A DNA stretch of 51,881 bases from a virus: the IMG/VR virus record IMGVR_UViG_3300043446_001974, positions 1 to 51,881 of that record. The stretch is one strand, 5' to 3'. Positions within the stretch are counted from its first letter, which is position 1; every line of letters starts with the position of its first letter. Under the pieces are notes generated by a model. That model did not search any database, was not told the DNA's origin, and worked only from the letters and a program-made list of their open reading frames with translations. Below are positions 6,984-17,817 of the stretch, piece by piece. The position numbers and the translations under genes were made by a program.

Positions 6984-9900
6984 ATGTCTAATAACATAGA
7001 TTTAAATATATCGGTACTCGATAAAGGTAATACCTTAAAACAGAGAAATGATGAAGCCGATAAACTTGGTAAGACAATAGAGCGTGTTAATCAGTTAACT
7101 GCAGGCAGGGGTACTAAATCTGGAGCGCAAGCTATGCGCCGAGCAGGATTTGATCCAGATGGAGGCGAAGTTGCTGATTATAATAGAGCCCGTGGTGCTG
7201 CTGGTGCCGGCGGGGCAAGTGCTCGTGATTTTGCAGATCAGGCTCGCGGCCTAGGTGGTTTAGTTAGACTCTATGCTACTTGGGCAGCAAATATATTTGC
7301 TGTAACTGCTGCATTTAATGCACTTCGTGATGCAATGCAAACTGAAGTTATGATGAAAAGCCTAAATCAACTAGGTGCTTCAACAGGCATAAGCTTAGGT
7401 GGTATTGCAAAAGAATTTGCTAACGCTACTGATGGTATGATTAGTTTACGTGAAGCTGCAGAAGCTACAGCTAAAGCTATGAGTAGTGGCATGACACGCG
7501 ATCAATTTTTACAATTAGGCCAAGTAGCTAAAGGTGCATCTCAAGCATTAGGCTTAAATATGAGCGATGCCGTTAGTAGACTAACTCGTGGTATTACAAA
7601 ATTAGAACCAGAATTATTAGACGAATTAGGCTTATTTACTAAAGTAGGAAAAGCTGCCGAAGACTATGCTCGTAAAGTTGGCAAAGCAGAAAGCCAATTA
7701 ACTGATTTTGAACGGCGTCAAGCTTTTGCTAATGCAGTTATTGCTGAGGGTCAGAAAAAGTTTGGGGACATAGCACAAACCGGTAATCCGTATGATCAAC
7801 TATTAGCAGAATTAAAGAATACTGCCCAAGATATTTTATCTGTTATAAATACCATAGTATCACCTATAGCAAAACTATTAGCTGATAATACTGGATTAAT
7901 TGGAGCAGCGATTTTAGGAGCTGCATATAAGATTACTAGGCAAGCATTGCCTGAATTAGCTAAATGGAATAAAGGTTTAAAAGATAGTGCTGATCAAGCT
8001 AAAGCTCGTGCAGGAGAAATTAACGAGCAATTTCAATTTGCATTTTCAAAGAAGGTAGCTAGTGGACTAGGAATACCAAACTTAGAAGCTAATGTAGCCG
8101 CAGCTAAAAAACAATTAAAAGATGCACAAGCAGAACTAGCAAAAGTTGCTAGTGGCGAAGGCATGGATAAGCGTGTTGCACAAAGCAAATGGTTTGGTAA
8201 AGCAACCAGCGAAGATGTTATTAATGAAAAATCTATAAGTAAGCTTAATGAGTTAAATGCTAAATATGCTAATGATGAAGCCGGAGCCAAACAAAAAGTT
8301 GCACAAGCAGCTCAAAAAGTACTAGATGCTCAAAAACAATTAGTAACAGCTAGTACTGCGTTAGAACAAAAAGATGAAAAATTACAGGACGTACTACAAG
8401 AACGTAGCAGACTACTATCTGGGTTATGGCAGCGCGAAGAAATACTGCGTAGAGCCAGAGCAAAAGCAGCAGATCTAGATATTAGAAGTCGTGTTGGAGA
8501 AAACGTAGATAAATTAGGTGTACTTGGCGGAATAGGTGAATTATATAAAGAAGCCCAAGCTAGTAAAGATTTAAGTAATCTTGGTAAGATTAGAACAGTT
8601 GGACTAGGTACTTTCCAAGCACTAGCTAGAGGGGCTGACATATTAGTAAGCTCACTATCACGAATAACTAGTTGGATAGCTGGAGCTTATATTGTATTTC
8701 AGCTATTGGACGGCATATTTAATTCAAATGCTAAACAAGTAAAAATATTAAGTAATTCCTTAGATCAATTAGAAGAAACAGCTAATACCTCTTTAGAAAC
8801 ACTACAAAAGTGGAGCGGAAGTATAAGCGCAGAAGCTGTTATAGCCAGAGCCAATAGTTTTGATGGATTAACTATAGCACTTAAAAATGTTAGTCAAGGT
8901 TTTGAAGAAGCTAGAAAGGCATCTGGATTATGGGATCGTTTTTGGGATGGCCTAGCAGAAATTACTCCATTTGTAGATAGTTTGCAAGAAAAAACTAGTA
9001 AACAGGTTGGAGCCGCTTTAGCACAAAGTATTAAAAATTTACCTGCTGGTCAAACTAAAAGTGAATTCCAAGCAAAACTAAGACAAATATTAGAAATCGA
9101 TCCTAAAAAAGCCTTAAATGCAGATACATTAATTGCAGCCCTAGAAAATATAGATAGCGGAAAAATTAAAGGTAAATTGAAAGAATTAGCAGAACAACAG
9201 TCTAATACTAATGAAAAATTTCAAGAAGCTAATGTATACTTAAAAGGTTTAAAAGATAGCGAAGAGCAGGCTGATAAAGCAATGACTAGTTTTATGAACA
9301 GTTTAAAGAACACCAGCCCATTAAGCCAATTTTTTGAAACTAGTATAAAATATAGTGTAGAATTATCGAAAGCACTTGGTGCTCTAGATTTTGACGCCGT
9401 TGCAGGCGCTATGGATAAATTGTCAAAAACAGATTTGTCTAGATTTGGCTCACAAGCACTAGCATTAAATGATCTTGCTAGAGAATTTAAAGATATACAA
9501 CCTAGATATGAACAAATTAGAAAAGTAGCAGAAGGAGCACAAGCTCAAGTTGATCAGCTTAAAAAGAGCTTTGATGGAACTTGGAGAGATGCAGGCGTTG
9601 CTCCAGCGATTAAAGAAAAATTAAAAGAACAGCAACAAATTCTCAATAATGCAAATCAGCAACTAGCGGATATAGAAGATAGAATATCACAAATTGCAAA
9701 TGCAGCAAAAGACCTCATTACTAAAAGTACTTTAGAACAAGTAAAATTAGCTACAAAAGAATTTGACTCAAAAATGCGGGAAATATCAAATAATACTTTA
9801 CGCGAAATTATGAGTAAAATACCTGTAACTACTGTAGAAGGAGTACGTTTAGAAACTGAACTAAATAAACGCCAAATAGATATTGAAACCGAAATGATAA

Positions 9901-12089
9901 AGAGCCAAGCAGCCTTAGGAGACTCAATAGATCTATTACGAATACAAATTAGTTTATCTAATGATATAGCCGAACGAGATAGATTAGATAGGACATTATT
10001 CAAAAGTGAAGCAACTCAAAAACGCATTCAAAATCTTGACAAGAAAATTGCCGTTGGTCAAAATGTAGAGCAGTTGATTTCTACTGGTACAAAAGATCAA
10101 TTAGAAGCTGCAGCCGCTGAATTACCAGGATTATTTAGTATTATTCAACGTAGACTATCAACTCAAGTTCGATTAGCGGGCCAAGAGCAAAAACGCGCAT
10201 TAAATGATTATACTAGTTTATTAAAAGAATTAGATATAACTGTTAAACAAGATTTAGATAGATTACGTTTTCAATTAGAATCTTTAAATCAAACTATCAG
10301 TACAATTGGCAGTGATACTCCTGAAAAATTATCGGCTCAAATAAATTTAACTAGATTTGCAGTTCAGCGTGAACGCGAGATAATTATACAAGAAGAAAAG
10401 AAATTATTAGATCAACAAGTGTTACAGCGTGATACTATGTTAAAACAGGCTAAAGACAGTAAAGCCCGTGGTCTAATTGAAGAAACTTTTGAGGCCAATA
10501 CTAATTTAATAAAAACCGAAGCAGATAGAAAGAAGCTTTTACTAGATCAAAAATCTATCTATAACGAGCAAGTTCGCGTTGCTGAACAAATAGAAATGGT
10601 TGAAAAGCGTTCACAAGAGTTAGCTATCAAACGTCTAGAAGCTCAAAAAACCGCTACACTAGGTTCAGGTATAGAAGCAGAAAAAGCAAGAGCAAGCTTA
10701 GAAGCTAAAATTAGAGATGCTCAAGATAAAATTGCAGCCGCTGCTGACAAGAAAGCCCTTAAACAGGCAGAAGATAGATTACAATCTTTTAGAGCCACTA
10801 TTATTAAAACGCAAGGTGATCAGCCATTAACTCCTGAACAAGACGCAACTCTAACAGAGCTAAGAAACCTTGTAGATAGTACCAAAGAATTAAACAAAGA
10901 ACAAGACGATTTAAGAAATACTATTAGTGGAGCTGCTGGAAAAGCTAGCGATTTTAACATTTCTTTAAAAGAAGCAGCTAATATTACAGCACAAATAAAT
11001 GCGCAACAAAATGCAGCTAGAATATTAGACGATCAGTATTTTCAAAAACGCATGTCTGGATTAGATTTTGAAAAACAAAGACTAGATATTTTAAATAGTT
11101 TAGGAATGTTAACTGCTGACGAGATAAAGCAACAGCAAGTAGGTTTAGAGATAAGACGCATCGAGTTAGATTTAGATCAAAATTTAGCTAATTTAGATAG
11201 AGAGCGTATTTTATTAACACGACAATTAACTGTGGCTAAATTAGAAGCAGGAGCTGCTGAAGGTAGAAACGTTAGTGGTGACGCAAGTGTAATTGCAGCT
11301 CAACAGGCAATCGACACACTAGACGCAAACCGTAGAAGTGCTATAAGCAGGGCTAGAGATGCAGTTGATATGGCAAGTAACCAGTTACTAATAAGTGACA
11401 GGTTTGAAAATTATGCAAAAGAGTTTAGAGAATTATTTGATGGTATGGCTGATTCTATTGTACAATTTTCTAAGACAGGTAAGTTTGAATTTAAGAGCTT
11501 AATAAATAGTTTCTTAGATGATATATTACGTTATGAATTACGACTACAGATGCATGCCTTATATGTTCAAACCTTGCGTCCTTTACTTAGCGGAGTGCTA
11601 AGTGCTTTAGGATTGGGCGGCAGCGCAATTAGTATAGGTGCTGGCAGTATAGGAGATAATGCTTATACTGATGTTAATGCAATGGGTAATGTATACGATG
11701 CAGGTTTACGCAAGTATGCCAAAGGCGGTATGTTTACTAACGATATAGTGGCTAGTCCTACTTTATTTAAGTACGCTAAAGGTGGTTTACCTGGTAGAGG
11801 ATTAGGTCTAATGGGAGAGGCAGGGCCAGAAGCTATTATGCCGCTAAGACGAGATAGTCAAGGTAATTTAGGTGTTATAGGAGCCCAACAAGGTAATGTA
11901 GAAATTGTTGTTAATAATTATACTTCACAGAAGGCAGAAACTAAGGAAACAGTTGATGCACGAGGTAATCGTAGAGTCGAAGTAGTTATTGGAGACATAG
12001 TAGCTGATCAAATGACATCCAATAATAGCAGCGTTCAACAAGCTATGTTAGCAGGATTTGGCGCCAAACCAAGAATGGTTAGGAGATAA
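6984..12089 (+). CDS. Tail tape measure protein
   Basis: Sets tail length and is packed inside the tube; during infection it may help DNA cross the inner membrane. The 1701 residues are mostly long helices with heptad-like patterns rich in Lys, Glu, Gln, Ala (for example residues ~370-480 and ~850-1500). Hydrophobic segments lie near residues 85-110, 290-312 and 560-580. The C-terminus has the lambda gpH-type ending: KYAKGGMFTND, a second KYAKGG, then LGLMGEAGPEAIMPLRRD and a short GNLGVIG strand. By the usual ~1.5 angstrom per residue rule the tail would be about 250 nm. ATG 6984 follows CTGGAG at a good distance. No peptidase or lysozyme domain was recognised within it. Confidence 0.92.
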   Translation: MSNNIDLNISVLDKGNTLKQRNDEADKLGKTIERVNQLTAGRGTKSGAQAMRRAGFDPDGGEVADYNRARGAAGAGGASARDFADQARGLGGLVRLYATWAANIFAVTAAFNALRDAMQTEVMMKSLNQLGASTGISLGGIAKEFANATDGMISLREAAEATAKAMSSGMTRDQFLQLGQVAKGASQALGLNMSDAVSRLTRGITKLEPELLDELGLFTKVGKAAEDYARKVGKAESQLTDFERRQAFANAVIAEGQKKFGDIAQTGNPYDQLLAELKNTAQDILSVINTIVSPIAKLLADNTGLIGAAILGAAYKITRQALPELAKWNKGLKDSADQAKARAGEINEQFQFAFSKKVASGLGIPNLEANVAAAKKQLKDAQAELAKVASGEGMDKRVAQSKWFGKATSEDVINEKSISKLNELNAKYANDEAGAKQKVAQAAQKVLDAQKQLVTASTALEQKDEKLQDVLQERSRLLSGLWQREEILRRARAKAADLDIRSRVGENVDKLGVLGGIGELYKEAQASKDLSNLGKIRTVGLGTFQALARGADILVSSLSRITSWIAGAYIVFQLLDGIFNSNAKQVKILSNSLDQLEETANTSLETLQKWSGSISAEAVIARANSFDGLTIALKNVSQGFEEARKASGLWDRFWDGLAEITPFVDSLQEKTSKQVGAALAQSIKNLPAGQTKSEFQAKLRQILEIDPKKALNADTLIAALENIDSGKIKGKLKELAEQQSNTNEKFQEANVYLKGLKDSEEQADKAMTSFMNSLKNTSPLSQFFETSIKYSVELSKALGALDFDAVAGAMDKLSKTDLSRFGSQALALNDLAREFKDIQPRYEQIRKVAEGAQAQVDQLKKSFDGTWRDAGVAPAIKEKLKEQQQILNNANQQLADIEDRISQIANAAKDLITKSTLEQVKLATKEFDSKMREISNNTLREIMSKIPVTTVEGVRLETELNKRQIDIETEMIKSQAALGDSIDLLRIQISLSNDIAERDRLDRTLFKSEATQKRIQNLDKKIAVGQNVEQLISTGTKDQLEAAAAELPGLFSIIQRRLSTQVRLAGQEQKRALNDYTSLLKELDITVKQDLDRLRFQLESLNQTISTIGSDTPEKLSAQINLTRFAVQREREIIIQEEKKLLDQQVLQRDTMLKQAKDSKARGLIEETFEANTNLIKTEADRKKLLLDQKSIYNEQVRVAEQIEMVEKRSQELAIKRLEAQKTATLGSGIEAEKARASLEAKIRDAQDKIAAAADKKALKQAEDRLQSFRATIIKTQGDQPLTPEQDATLTELRNLVDSTKELNKEQDDLRNTISGAAGKASDFNISLKEAANITAQINAQQNAARILDDQYFQKRMSGLDFEKQRLDILNSLGMLTADEIKQQQVGLEIRRIELDLDQNLANLDRERILLTRQLTVAKLEAGAAEGRNVSGDASVIAAQQAIDTLDANRRSAISRARDAVDMASNQLLISDRFENYAKEFRELFDGMADSIVQFSKTGKFEFKSLINSFLDDILRYELRLQMHALYVQTLRPLLSGVLSALGLGGSAISIGAGSIGDNAYTDVNAMGNVYDAGLRKYAKGGMFTNDIVASPTLFKYAKGGLPGRGLGLMGEAGPEAIMPLRRDSQGNLGVIGAQQGNVEIVVNNYTSQKAETKETVDARGNRRVEVVIGDIVADQMTSNNSSVQQAMLAGFGAKPRMVRR

Positions 12090-12091
12090 TT

Positions 12092-12454
12092 ATGGTAGGA
12101 TTACCTTGGGATTCTAGTTTACCACAAAGTCCTCAAAAAGACTTTCAAGAAACTATTGGTATAAATATAGTTAGAAGTAGTATGGACAGCGGACCCGCTA
12201 AACAGCGGGTTCGTGGTAAAAGACCCACACAATTATCGCTTAGTTTCATAATGACTACTACTCAAACAAATACATTAGAGTCTTTTATACTAAATACGTT
12301 AAAAGGCACAAAGAGATTTGATTTTACTCATCCTAGAACTGGAGCAGCAATAGAATGTAGAGTTGTTCCACAAGGGGATGGAGAATTTTATACTCTTACT
12401 TACAAAGCACCAGGATATTGGCAAGCCAACTTAAAGTTTGAAATATTACCATGA
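12092..12454 (+). CDS. Minor tail protein, lambda gpM-like
   Basis: A 120-residue protein of the distal tail that joins the tube end to the tip. The pattern PWDSSLPQSPQKDFQ at the N-terminus, RVRGKRPTQLSLSF, FILNTLKGTKRFDFTHPRTG and YKAPGYWQANLKFEIL fits the phage minor tail family of gpM. It follows the tape measure stop by two bases, with its ribosome binding site AGGAGA inside the end of the tape measure gene, and overlaps the next start by ATGA. Position (tape measure, M, L, K, I, J) matches lambda exactly. Confidence 0.8.
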   Translation: MVGLPWDSSLPQSPQKDFQETIGINIVRSSMDSGPAKQRVRGKRPTQLSLSFIMTTTQTNTLESFILNTLKGTKRFDFTHPRTGAAIECRVVPQGDGEFYTLTYKAPGYWQANLKFEILP

Positions 12455-13218
12455 GTAGATTAAATAGGTTATCAGCATCCGCTATTCGTTCTATGTTTTC
12501 GTCAGAAACAGATGAGAGCATAATTATGTTAATTGAAATAGAAGATCCAGTAACTAATACTGTTAGCGAAATGTTTGCTACTAGTGACGAAGTAGGATTA
12601 GTAAATATTACAAACTATAATATTGACGACAATCTTATATTTAGTAGTACATATGGTGGCTTAACTGCTGGTAGAACCTATTATGTTGTCAATATTAACT
12701 ATAGTACTAGTAGAGTTCAATTAAGTACGACTCCTAGAGGTTCTGCGGTTAATATTACTGCAACTGGTTCTGTATCTAATATTACAGTTAAGCGTGTAAT
12801 CAGAATTGCCGACTCATGGTTAGAGCGACTAGATTATACAACTACTGATGAAGTAATATACGGCGTAAAAAGCACTATTAGTGGTTTTGAGCGCCAATTT
12901 ATTTTTATACCAGTTGAAGTTCAACTGCCACAGGAGTCTGAAAGTGGCGAAACTAGTTGCAGACTGGTAGTTAACTATGTTACATCGGAAATGGTAGAGC
13001 TTATTAGATCATCATTAAATAAGCCTGCAAGTACAAAAATAGAATTAGTATTAAGTAGCTCACCCAATTATGTAGAAGCAGAATTTAGTAACTTTTTTAT
13101 AAGTAACGTAAGTTATAATGCTACTCAAATAACTTTTGAACTAAATATGATTAGTTATAGTAGAGAGCCGTTTCCAGCTTTTAATTTTACGCCAATTTAT
13201 TTTCCAGGACTATTTTAA
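12451..13218 (+). CDS. Minor tail protein, lambda gpL-like (DUF1833 type) with a domain insertion
   Basis: A 255-residue tip protein. The N-terminal LIEIEDPVTNTVSEMFATSD and the C-terminal half (SGFERQFIFIPVEVQLP, SEMVELIRSS, FELNMISYSREPFPAF) match the L-like/DUF1833 layout. Residues ~50-112 (GLTAGRTYYVVNINY, STTPRGSAVNITATG) look like an inserted small beta domain, often found in phage tip and fibre proteins. In lambda gpL binds an iron-sulphur cluster through cysteines; only one cysteine (in SCRLV) is visible here, so that property is not supported. Four-base overlap with the M-like gene; AATT and no clear Shine-Dalgarno before the next. Confidence 0.68.
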   Translation: MSRLNRLSASAIRSMFSSETDESIIMLIEIEDPVTNTVSEMFATSDEVGLVNITNYNIDDNLIFSSTYGGLTAGRTYYVVNINYSTSRVQLSTTPRGSAVNITATGSVSNITVKRVIRIADSWLERLDYTTTDEVIYGVKSTISGFERQFIFIPVEVQLPQESESGETSCRLVVNYVTSEMVELIRSSLNKPASTKIELVLSSSPNYVEAEFSNFFISNVSYNATQITFELNMISYSREPFPAFNFTPIYFPGLF

Positions 13219-13220
13219 TT

Positions 13221-16200
13221 ATGTATGATAAATATATTGGAATACCATATAAAGAAAACGGCAGAACAGATGACGGCTTAGACTGCTGGGGATTAGTACG
13301 CCTATTTTATAAGCAAGAATTTAATATAGATTTACCTAGTTATGAAGATGAATATGTTGGCAGCTACGACCCTAAAGTGCCGCAAACTATAAATTATTAT
13401 AAAGATAACTGGTCTAAAACAATGTCTCCTAAACTAGGAGACATTTGCTTGTTTAATATACTGGGCGAACCAACTCATGTTGGCGTATATTTTGAAAATA
13501 ACAAGTTTTTGCACGCTCGCGATGGCCATAGTACAGTTATTGAGTCATTATTACGACCAGCTTGGAAAAATAGGCTAGAAGGCATTTATAGCTATGCTCC
13601 AAAGAGTAGCATAATTCAATTAACTGGTAGCCCACATCCGTTTAAAACACACAGAATTTTAGATTATGCTGCCGCAGGTTTAACTGTAAAACAGTGCGTA
13701 GATTATATATGTGAAAAATATAAGGTTAGTGAGAAACTATTTAAACAAATAATTGTAGCTGTTGATGGCATAGCTGTACCAAAAGATCGTTGGCATTCTA
13801 CAATTTTATCAGCTGGTCAAACGGTTACCTATAAAACTATACCACAAGGTAGAAATGGTTTAAGAACTCTGCTATTTATAGCAATTGTAATATTTGCCAC
13901 TGAATATGCCCCTGAAGCAGCAAAAGCAATATTTGGAGCAGAAGTTGGTGCTAGTACATTTGCTATTGCAGCAACCAAGGTAGCTATTAGCGCCGCAGGT
14001 ATTGCACTAGTTAATGCTCTAGTACCTATTAGACCACCAAAGCTAGAAAATGCTGACACTGGCCGACAGTTAAATCTTTTTAATGGTGCTAGTAATAGAG
14101 CAAATCAATATGGATCTATACCAGTAGTATTGGGCAGAGTTCGTATGACGCCACCCCTAGGCAGTGTACCGTATATAGACACACAAACTACTACTAGCTA
14201 TATGAATCTACAATTAGTTTGGGGCTTTGGACCACTAAATGTAGACATGAATGAAATGTATATTGGTGCTAATAAGCTAGATTATTATTATCAAAGTAAT
14301 AACGCCGACGCTGTACCAAAACCAGTAACTATTGCTGGATATGTTAGTACTAGTGGTACAGAATCTGAAACAGATAAGATTACGGAGTTTAATAAGCTAT
14401 ATCCAAATATAGTAGAGCAGCAATTTAAAAATGTTGAACTAGAAAATGACGCTAGTGGTAACAATGAGGAAACCGTAACCTTTGTAGAAACACAGGCAAC
14501 TAGAGTACAAGCTATTGTTAGTTTCCCAGAAGGTTTAAGAAAAATTAGTACTAAAGACGGTAAGAGCAGTTCGTCCGAGGTAACTATTCAAGCTGTATTA
14601 GAGAAAGTTAGTGGTAGTGGTGCTACAATTGTTAATAATTGGACAAGCAATGTAGTATTTGAAGATACACTTACTGGTCAATCTGTAACAGAATATGATG
14701 CAGATGGCCAGGGTACAACATATAAATTATATCAAAAAACTGCATATTGCATAACGGAAAAAAATGGTATAAGAGCAATTAGAGGAGCTGTTAGTACTAC
14801 TAAAGGAAATCCTAATAGCACAATTATAGAATTATTAAAGCGCAATCAATTAAGCGAATTATTAAATATACAAAATAATTATTCTTTTGAGCCCGTAATA
14901 CCAGATGGTCATAAAGTTATTCGCACAGTTATAAACTACAACACCGAACCACTGGATATTACAGATGTTATAACAAGTAAATATATTTATAATGGCTGGT
15001 TATTTACTGCTACAGCCGTACAAGACATGGCGTATGATAGCAGTGGTCTTGCCCTTGGACCAACAGATACAGGCAGATGGAAAATTACTATTGGTCCTGG
15101 ATCATTAGGCAGTTTAAAATCAGGTGTAACTAGTGAACTAGCACCTACTGCTAGTGGTGGACTACCAAGCAGAATCACAGTTTGGACTAGCAGACAATTT
15201 ACCAACGTAATTAATACTACTAATAGTAGAGCTTGGGGGCCAACTACAGGAAATGATCAAACTTTTATGAATGCTTTTGCTGTATGGAAAGGCACTACTA
15301 ATACTTTTGATGAACAAATGGTTGTTAATTTTCCATATGAAGGCACTTATACTATTCAAGCTAGTATAGATAACTATGCTGGTCAAATAATAATTGGTGA
15401 TACAGTTATTAATATACCTGATAACTGTTATAGAGCTAAGACAACACTAGCATCCGGCAGTGCAGATTATATTACTACAGAATTTTTTAGTGCTGGCAAT
15501 AAAGTAGTTAGAGTAAAAGCTAGTAATAATGCTGATGAACAAACTGTTACTACTGCTGGTGGTAGTAATTGCGGAGTAGCTGTAAGAATACTGTTTATAC
15601 CAGATAATATAGTTAATTTTGTACCTGGAGCAAATTATATTACTCTAGGAGATAATGAATTTAGTAACTACAAAGATGGGTTTAATTATCCTATAACCTG
15701 GGATAATCTAGAACCAGGCCAGTACAGAGTAAAATTACGGCGTACAAGCACAAGCGATCCAGATCATCAAAACGATTATAGACATAACTTTAAGTCGCAA
15801 TTTTTATCAGCAGCAGCTTTTAAAACTGGTACAACAATAGCACCTCCACCAGGTATAGGAATTTGTAGAACTGGTATTGTTATTGAAAGTAGTGGCAAAG
15901 TTAATGGTAGTGTTGACGGCATAAATGCACTAGTGCAAACAAAAGGTCTAGATTATACAACTATTCCAGGTAGTACATCTAAGGGATGGATAGCAGATCA
16001 ATTAATAGATAATCCAGCTAGTTTATTTGTATATGTCTTAACACATCCTGCTAATGCCTATAGGGTAGACCCTAGCGATCCATGGAAATATATTGATAGC
16101 ACAGCAATTACAGAATGGCATCAGTATTGTGACACTCCAGTAGCAGGAGTTAGACCAAGGCTAACATATAATGGAGTAGTAACAGATACAACAAGTATAT

Positions 16201-17807
16201 TAAGTATACTTCAAGATATTTGTGCTGCTGGTATGGCTAGCCCTGTATTTATTGACGGTAAATGGTCTGTGGTTATCGATAAAGTTCGACCACATGTTAT
16301 ACAGCACTTTACACCACACAATAGTTGGGGATTTGAAGCAACAAAAAATTTACCAAAGTTACCTGATGCTTTTAGAATAAGTTTTCCTGATGAACGTAAT
16401 AGTTTTCAAACTACAGAAGTATTGGTAGCAAATTTCAATAAGACTGTTAACACTGCAAAAGTAATAGAAGAGTTACAGTTACCTGGCATAACAAAAATTG
16501 AGCAAGTTAGATACTTTGCACGTTGGCATTTTGCTCAGCTACAGTATCGTCCAGAAGTATTTACTATAAACACAGATTTTGAGTATTTGGTAAGTACCCG
16601 AGGCGATAGAGTAAAAGTTACACACGATATTCCTCTATGGGGAAATGGTAGCGGAAGAATACGCGAAATAAGTGCTAATAAATTAGTATTAACTTTAACA
16701 GAAGATATAATACTTGAAGCAGGTAAATCATATCAAATAAGAATTAGAACAGACAATATTTCAGCAACTATAGGTAGTGGTAGCATAGAGAGAACACTTA
16801 CAGCTATACCAACAACCGCATCATACAATACTATAACTTTAGGATCAGCAGTTGATAGTACAGTTAAGGTTGGTGACTTATTTATGTTAGGCGAAATTAA
16901 TAAAGTTAGTCAAGACTTATTAATTCAAAGCATAGAGACTACTAGTAATACTTCAGCTAAATTAACTTTAGTAGAATATACTGAAAGTTTATATAATTTT
17001 CCTTTTGATCCGTTTAATGATGCAACACCTTCTATGCCAAGTTATACACCCTTAATAACAAAGCGCATAGCTAGTGAAACTGTTCAAAATACTATTGTTG
17101 GCACACCTAAAATAATTAGCATGTCGAGTGATAGTTCTTTAAGCGAAGAAATTGCAACTGGTAGCTACCAGAATGTAACTATTGTTACTTGGGAAAATGC
17201 TGCAAATTTACCTGTAATAGCTGAGCAAGTAGAGTTTCAAGTTGTTCTAGGTAATGAGAGTTTTACTGACACTAAACAAGTAGGTGTTTATACTACAAGA
17301 AAAGATGCAGTAAGTATTACTATTAAAGGCCTAGAAACAGATAAAGTATATAAGGTACGAGCTAGATATAAGAATGGGTCAGGATCTATAGCAGGTCCAT
17401 GGGGTGATGAATTTGGTAGTACTATTACTGGTAAAACTACAAATAATTTTAATGTAACTGATGTAAGCATTACATTTCAAGATACATTTATTCGTGTAAA
17501 GCCAGTTCTTGTAGGCGTTACTGAACCAAAAGATTTCGAAACCTATGAATTTAGACTATATAAATATAATCCAACAAATGGAGATCCAGGAGATTTTTGG
17601 GATACGCCTATTACAAGCGATATTTTAGTTGCTCGTAACAAAACAGAAGGTGTGTTCAATCTACTAGATTTTAAACCTTCAAATAGTAATTTAGTCATTA
17701 GTTCTAGTGGTATTATCTATAAGATAGCATGCAGAAGTGTAAACAACACAAAAACATATAGTACACAAAGTGCTCTAGGTTCAATTTTGATAAAAACAAT
17801 TCAGTAG
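13221..17807 (+). CDS. Fused tail tip protein: NlpC/P60 peptidase (K) - gpI-like - central tip J
   Basis: A 1528-residue protein that joins three lambda tail proteins. Residues 1-125 are an NlpC/P60 peptidase with the DGLDCWGLV nucleophile (Cys22), His86 in THVGVYF and His98 in FLHA; it would cut peptidoglycan peptides during entry or tip maturation. Residues ~130-275 match gpI: a beta-grasp-like part followed by two hydrophobic segments (~214-235 and ~245-268). From ~280 the J part starts with NLFNGASNRANQYGSIPVVLGR, the standard gpJ opening, and continues to a fibronectin III-like region (~1294-1405) and a last beta domain. J forms the central hub and spike. Lambda keeps these as three genes. 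Overall identity is secure; exact domain borders are approximate. Confidence 0.88.
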   Translation: MYDKYIGIPYKENGRTDDGLDCWGLVRLFYKQEFNIDLPSYEDEYVGSYDPKVPQTINYYKDNWSKTMSPKLGDICLFNILGEPTHVGVYFENNKFLHARDGHSTVIESLLRPAWKNRLEGIYSYAPKSSIIQLTGSPHPFKTHRILDYAAAGLTVKQCVDYICEKYKVSEKLFKQIIVAVDGIAVPKDRWHSTILSAGQTVTYKTIPQGRNGLRTLLFIAIVIFATEYAPEAAKAIFGAEVGASTFAIAATKVAISAAGIALVNALVPIRPPKLENADTGRQLNLFNGASNRANQYGSIPVVLGRVRMTPPLGSVPYIDTQTTTSYMNLQLVWGFGPLNVDMNEMYIGANKLDYYYQSNNADAVPKPVTIAGYVSTSGTESETDKITEFNKLYPNIVEQQFKNVELENDASGNNEETVTFVETQATRVQAIVSFPEGLRKISTKDGKSSSSEVTIQAVLEKVSGSGATIVNNWTSNVVFEDTLTGQSVTEYDADGQGTTYKLYQKTAYCITEKNGIRAIRGAVSTTKGNPNSTIIELLKRNQLSELLNIQNNYSFEPVIPDGHKVIRTVINYNTEPLDITDVITSKYIYNGWLFTATAVQDMAYDSSGLALGPTDTGRWKITIGPGSLGSLKSGVTSELAPTASGGLPSRITVWTSRQFTNVINTTNSRAWGPTTGNDQTFMNAFAVWKGTTNTFDEQMVVNFPYEGTYTIQASIDNYAGQIIIGDTVINIPDNCYRAKTTLASGSADYITTEFFSAGNKVVRVKASNNADEQTVTTAGGSNCGVAVRILFIPDNIVNFVPGANYITLGDNEFSNYKDGFNYPITWDNLEPGQYRVKLRRTSTSDPDHQNDYRHNFKSQFLSAAAFKTGTTIAPPPGIGICRTGIVIESSGKVNGSVDGINALVQTKGLDYTTIPGSTSKGWIADQLIDNPASLFVYVLTHPANAYRVDPSDPWKYIDSTAITEWHQYCDTPVAGVRPRLTYNGVVTDTTSILSILQDICAAGMASPVFIDGKWSVVIDKVRPHVIQHFTPHNSWGFEATKNLPKLPDAFRISFPDERNSFQTTEVLVANFNKTVNTAKVIEELQLPGITKIEQVRYFARWHFAQLQYRPEVFTINTDFEYLVSTRGDRVKVTHDIPLWGNGSGRIREISANKLVLTLTEDIILEAGKSYQIRIRTDNISATIGSGSIERTLTAIPTTASYNTITLGSAVDSTVKVGDLFMLGEINKVSQDLLIQSIETTSNTSAKLTLVEYTESLYNFPFDPFNDATPSMPSYTPLITKRIASETVQNTIVGTPKIISMSSDSSLSEEIATGSYQNVTIVTWENAANLPVIAEQVEFQVVLGNESFTDTKQVGVYTTRKDAVSITIKGLETDKVYKVRARYKNGSGSIAGPWGDEFGSTITGKTTNNFNVTDVSITFQDTFIRVKPVLVGVTEPKDFETYEFRLYKYNPTNGDPGDFWDTPITSDILVARNKTEGVFNLLDFKPSNSNLVISSSGIIYKIACRSVNNTKTYSTQSALGSILIKTIQ

Positions 17808-17817
17808 GAATTTTAAT

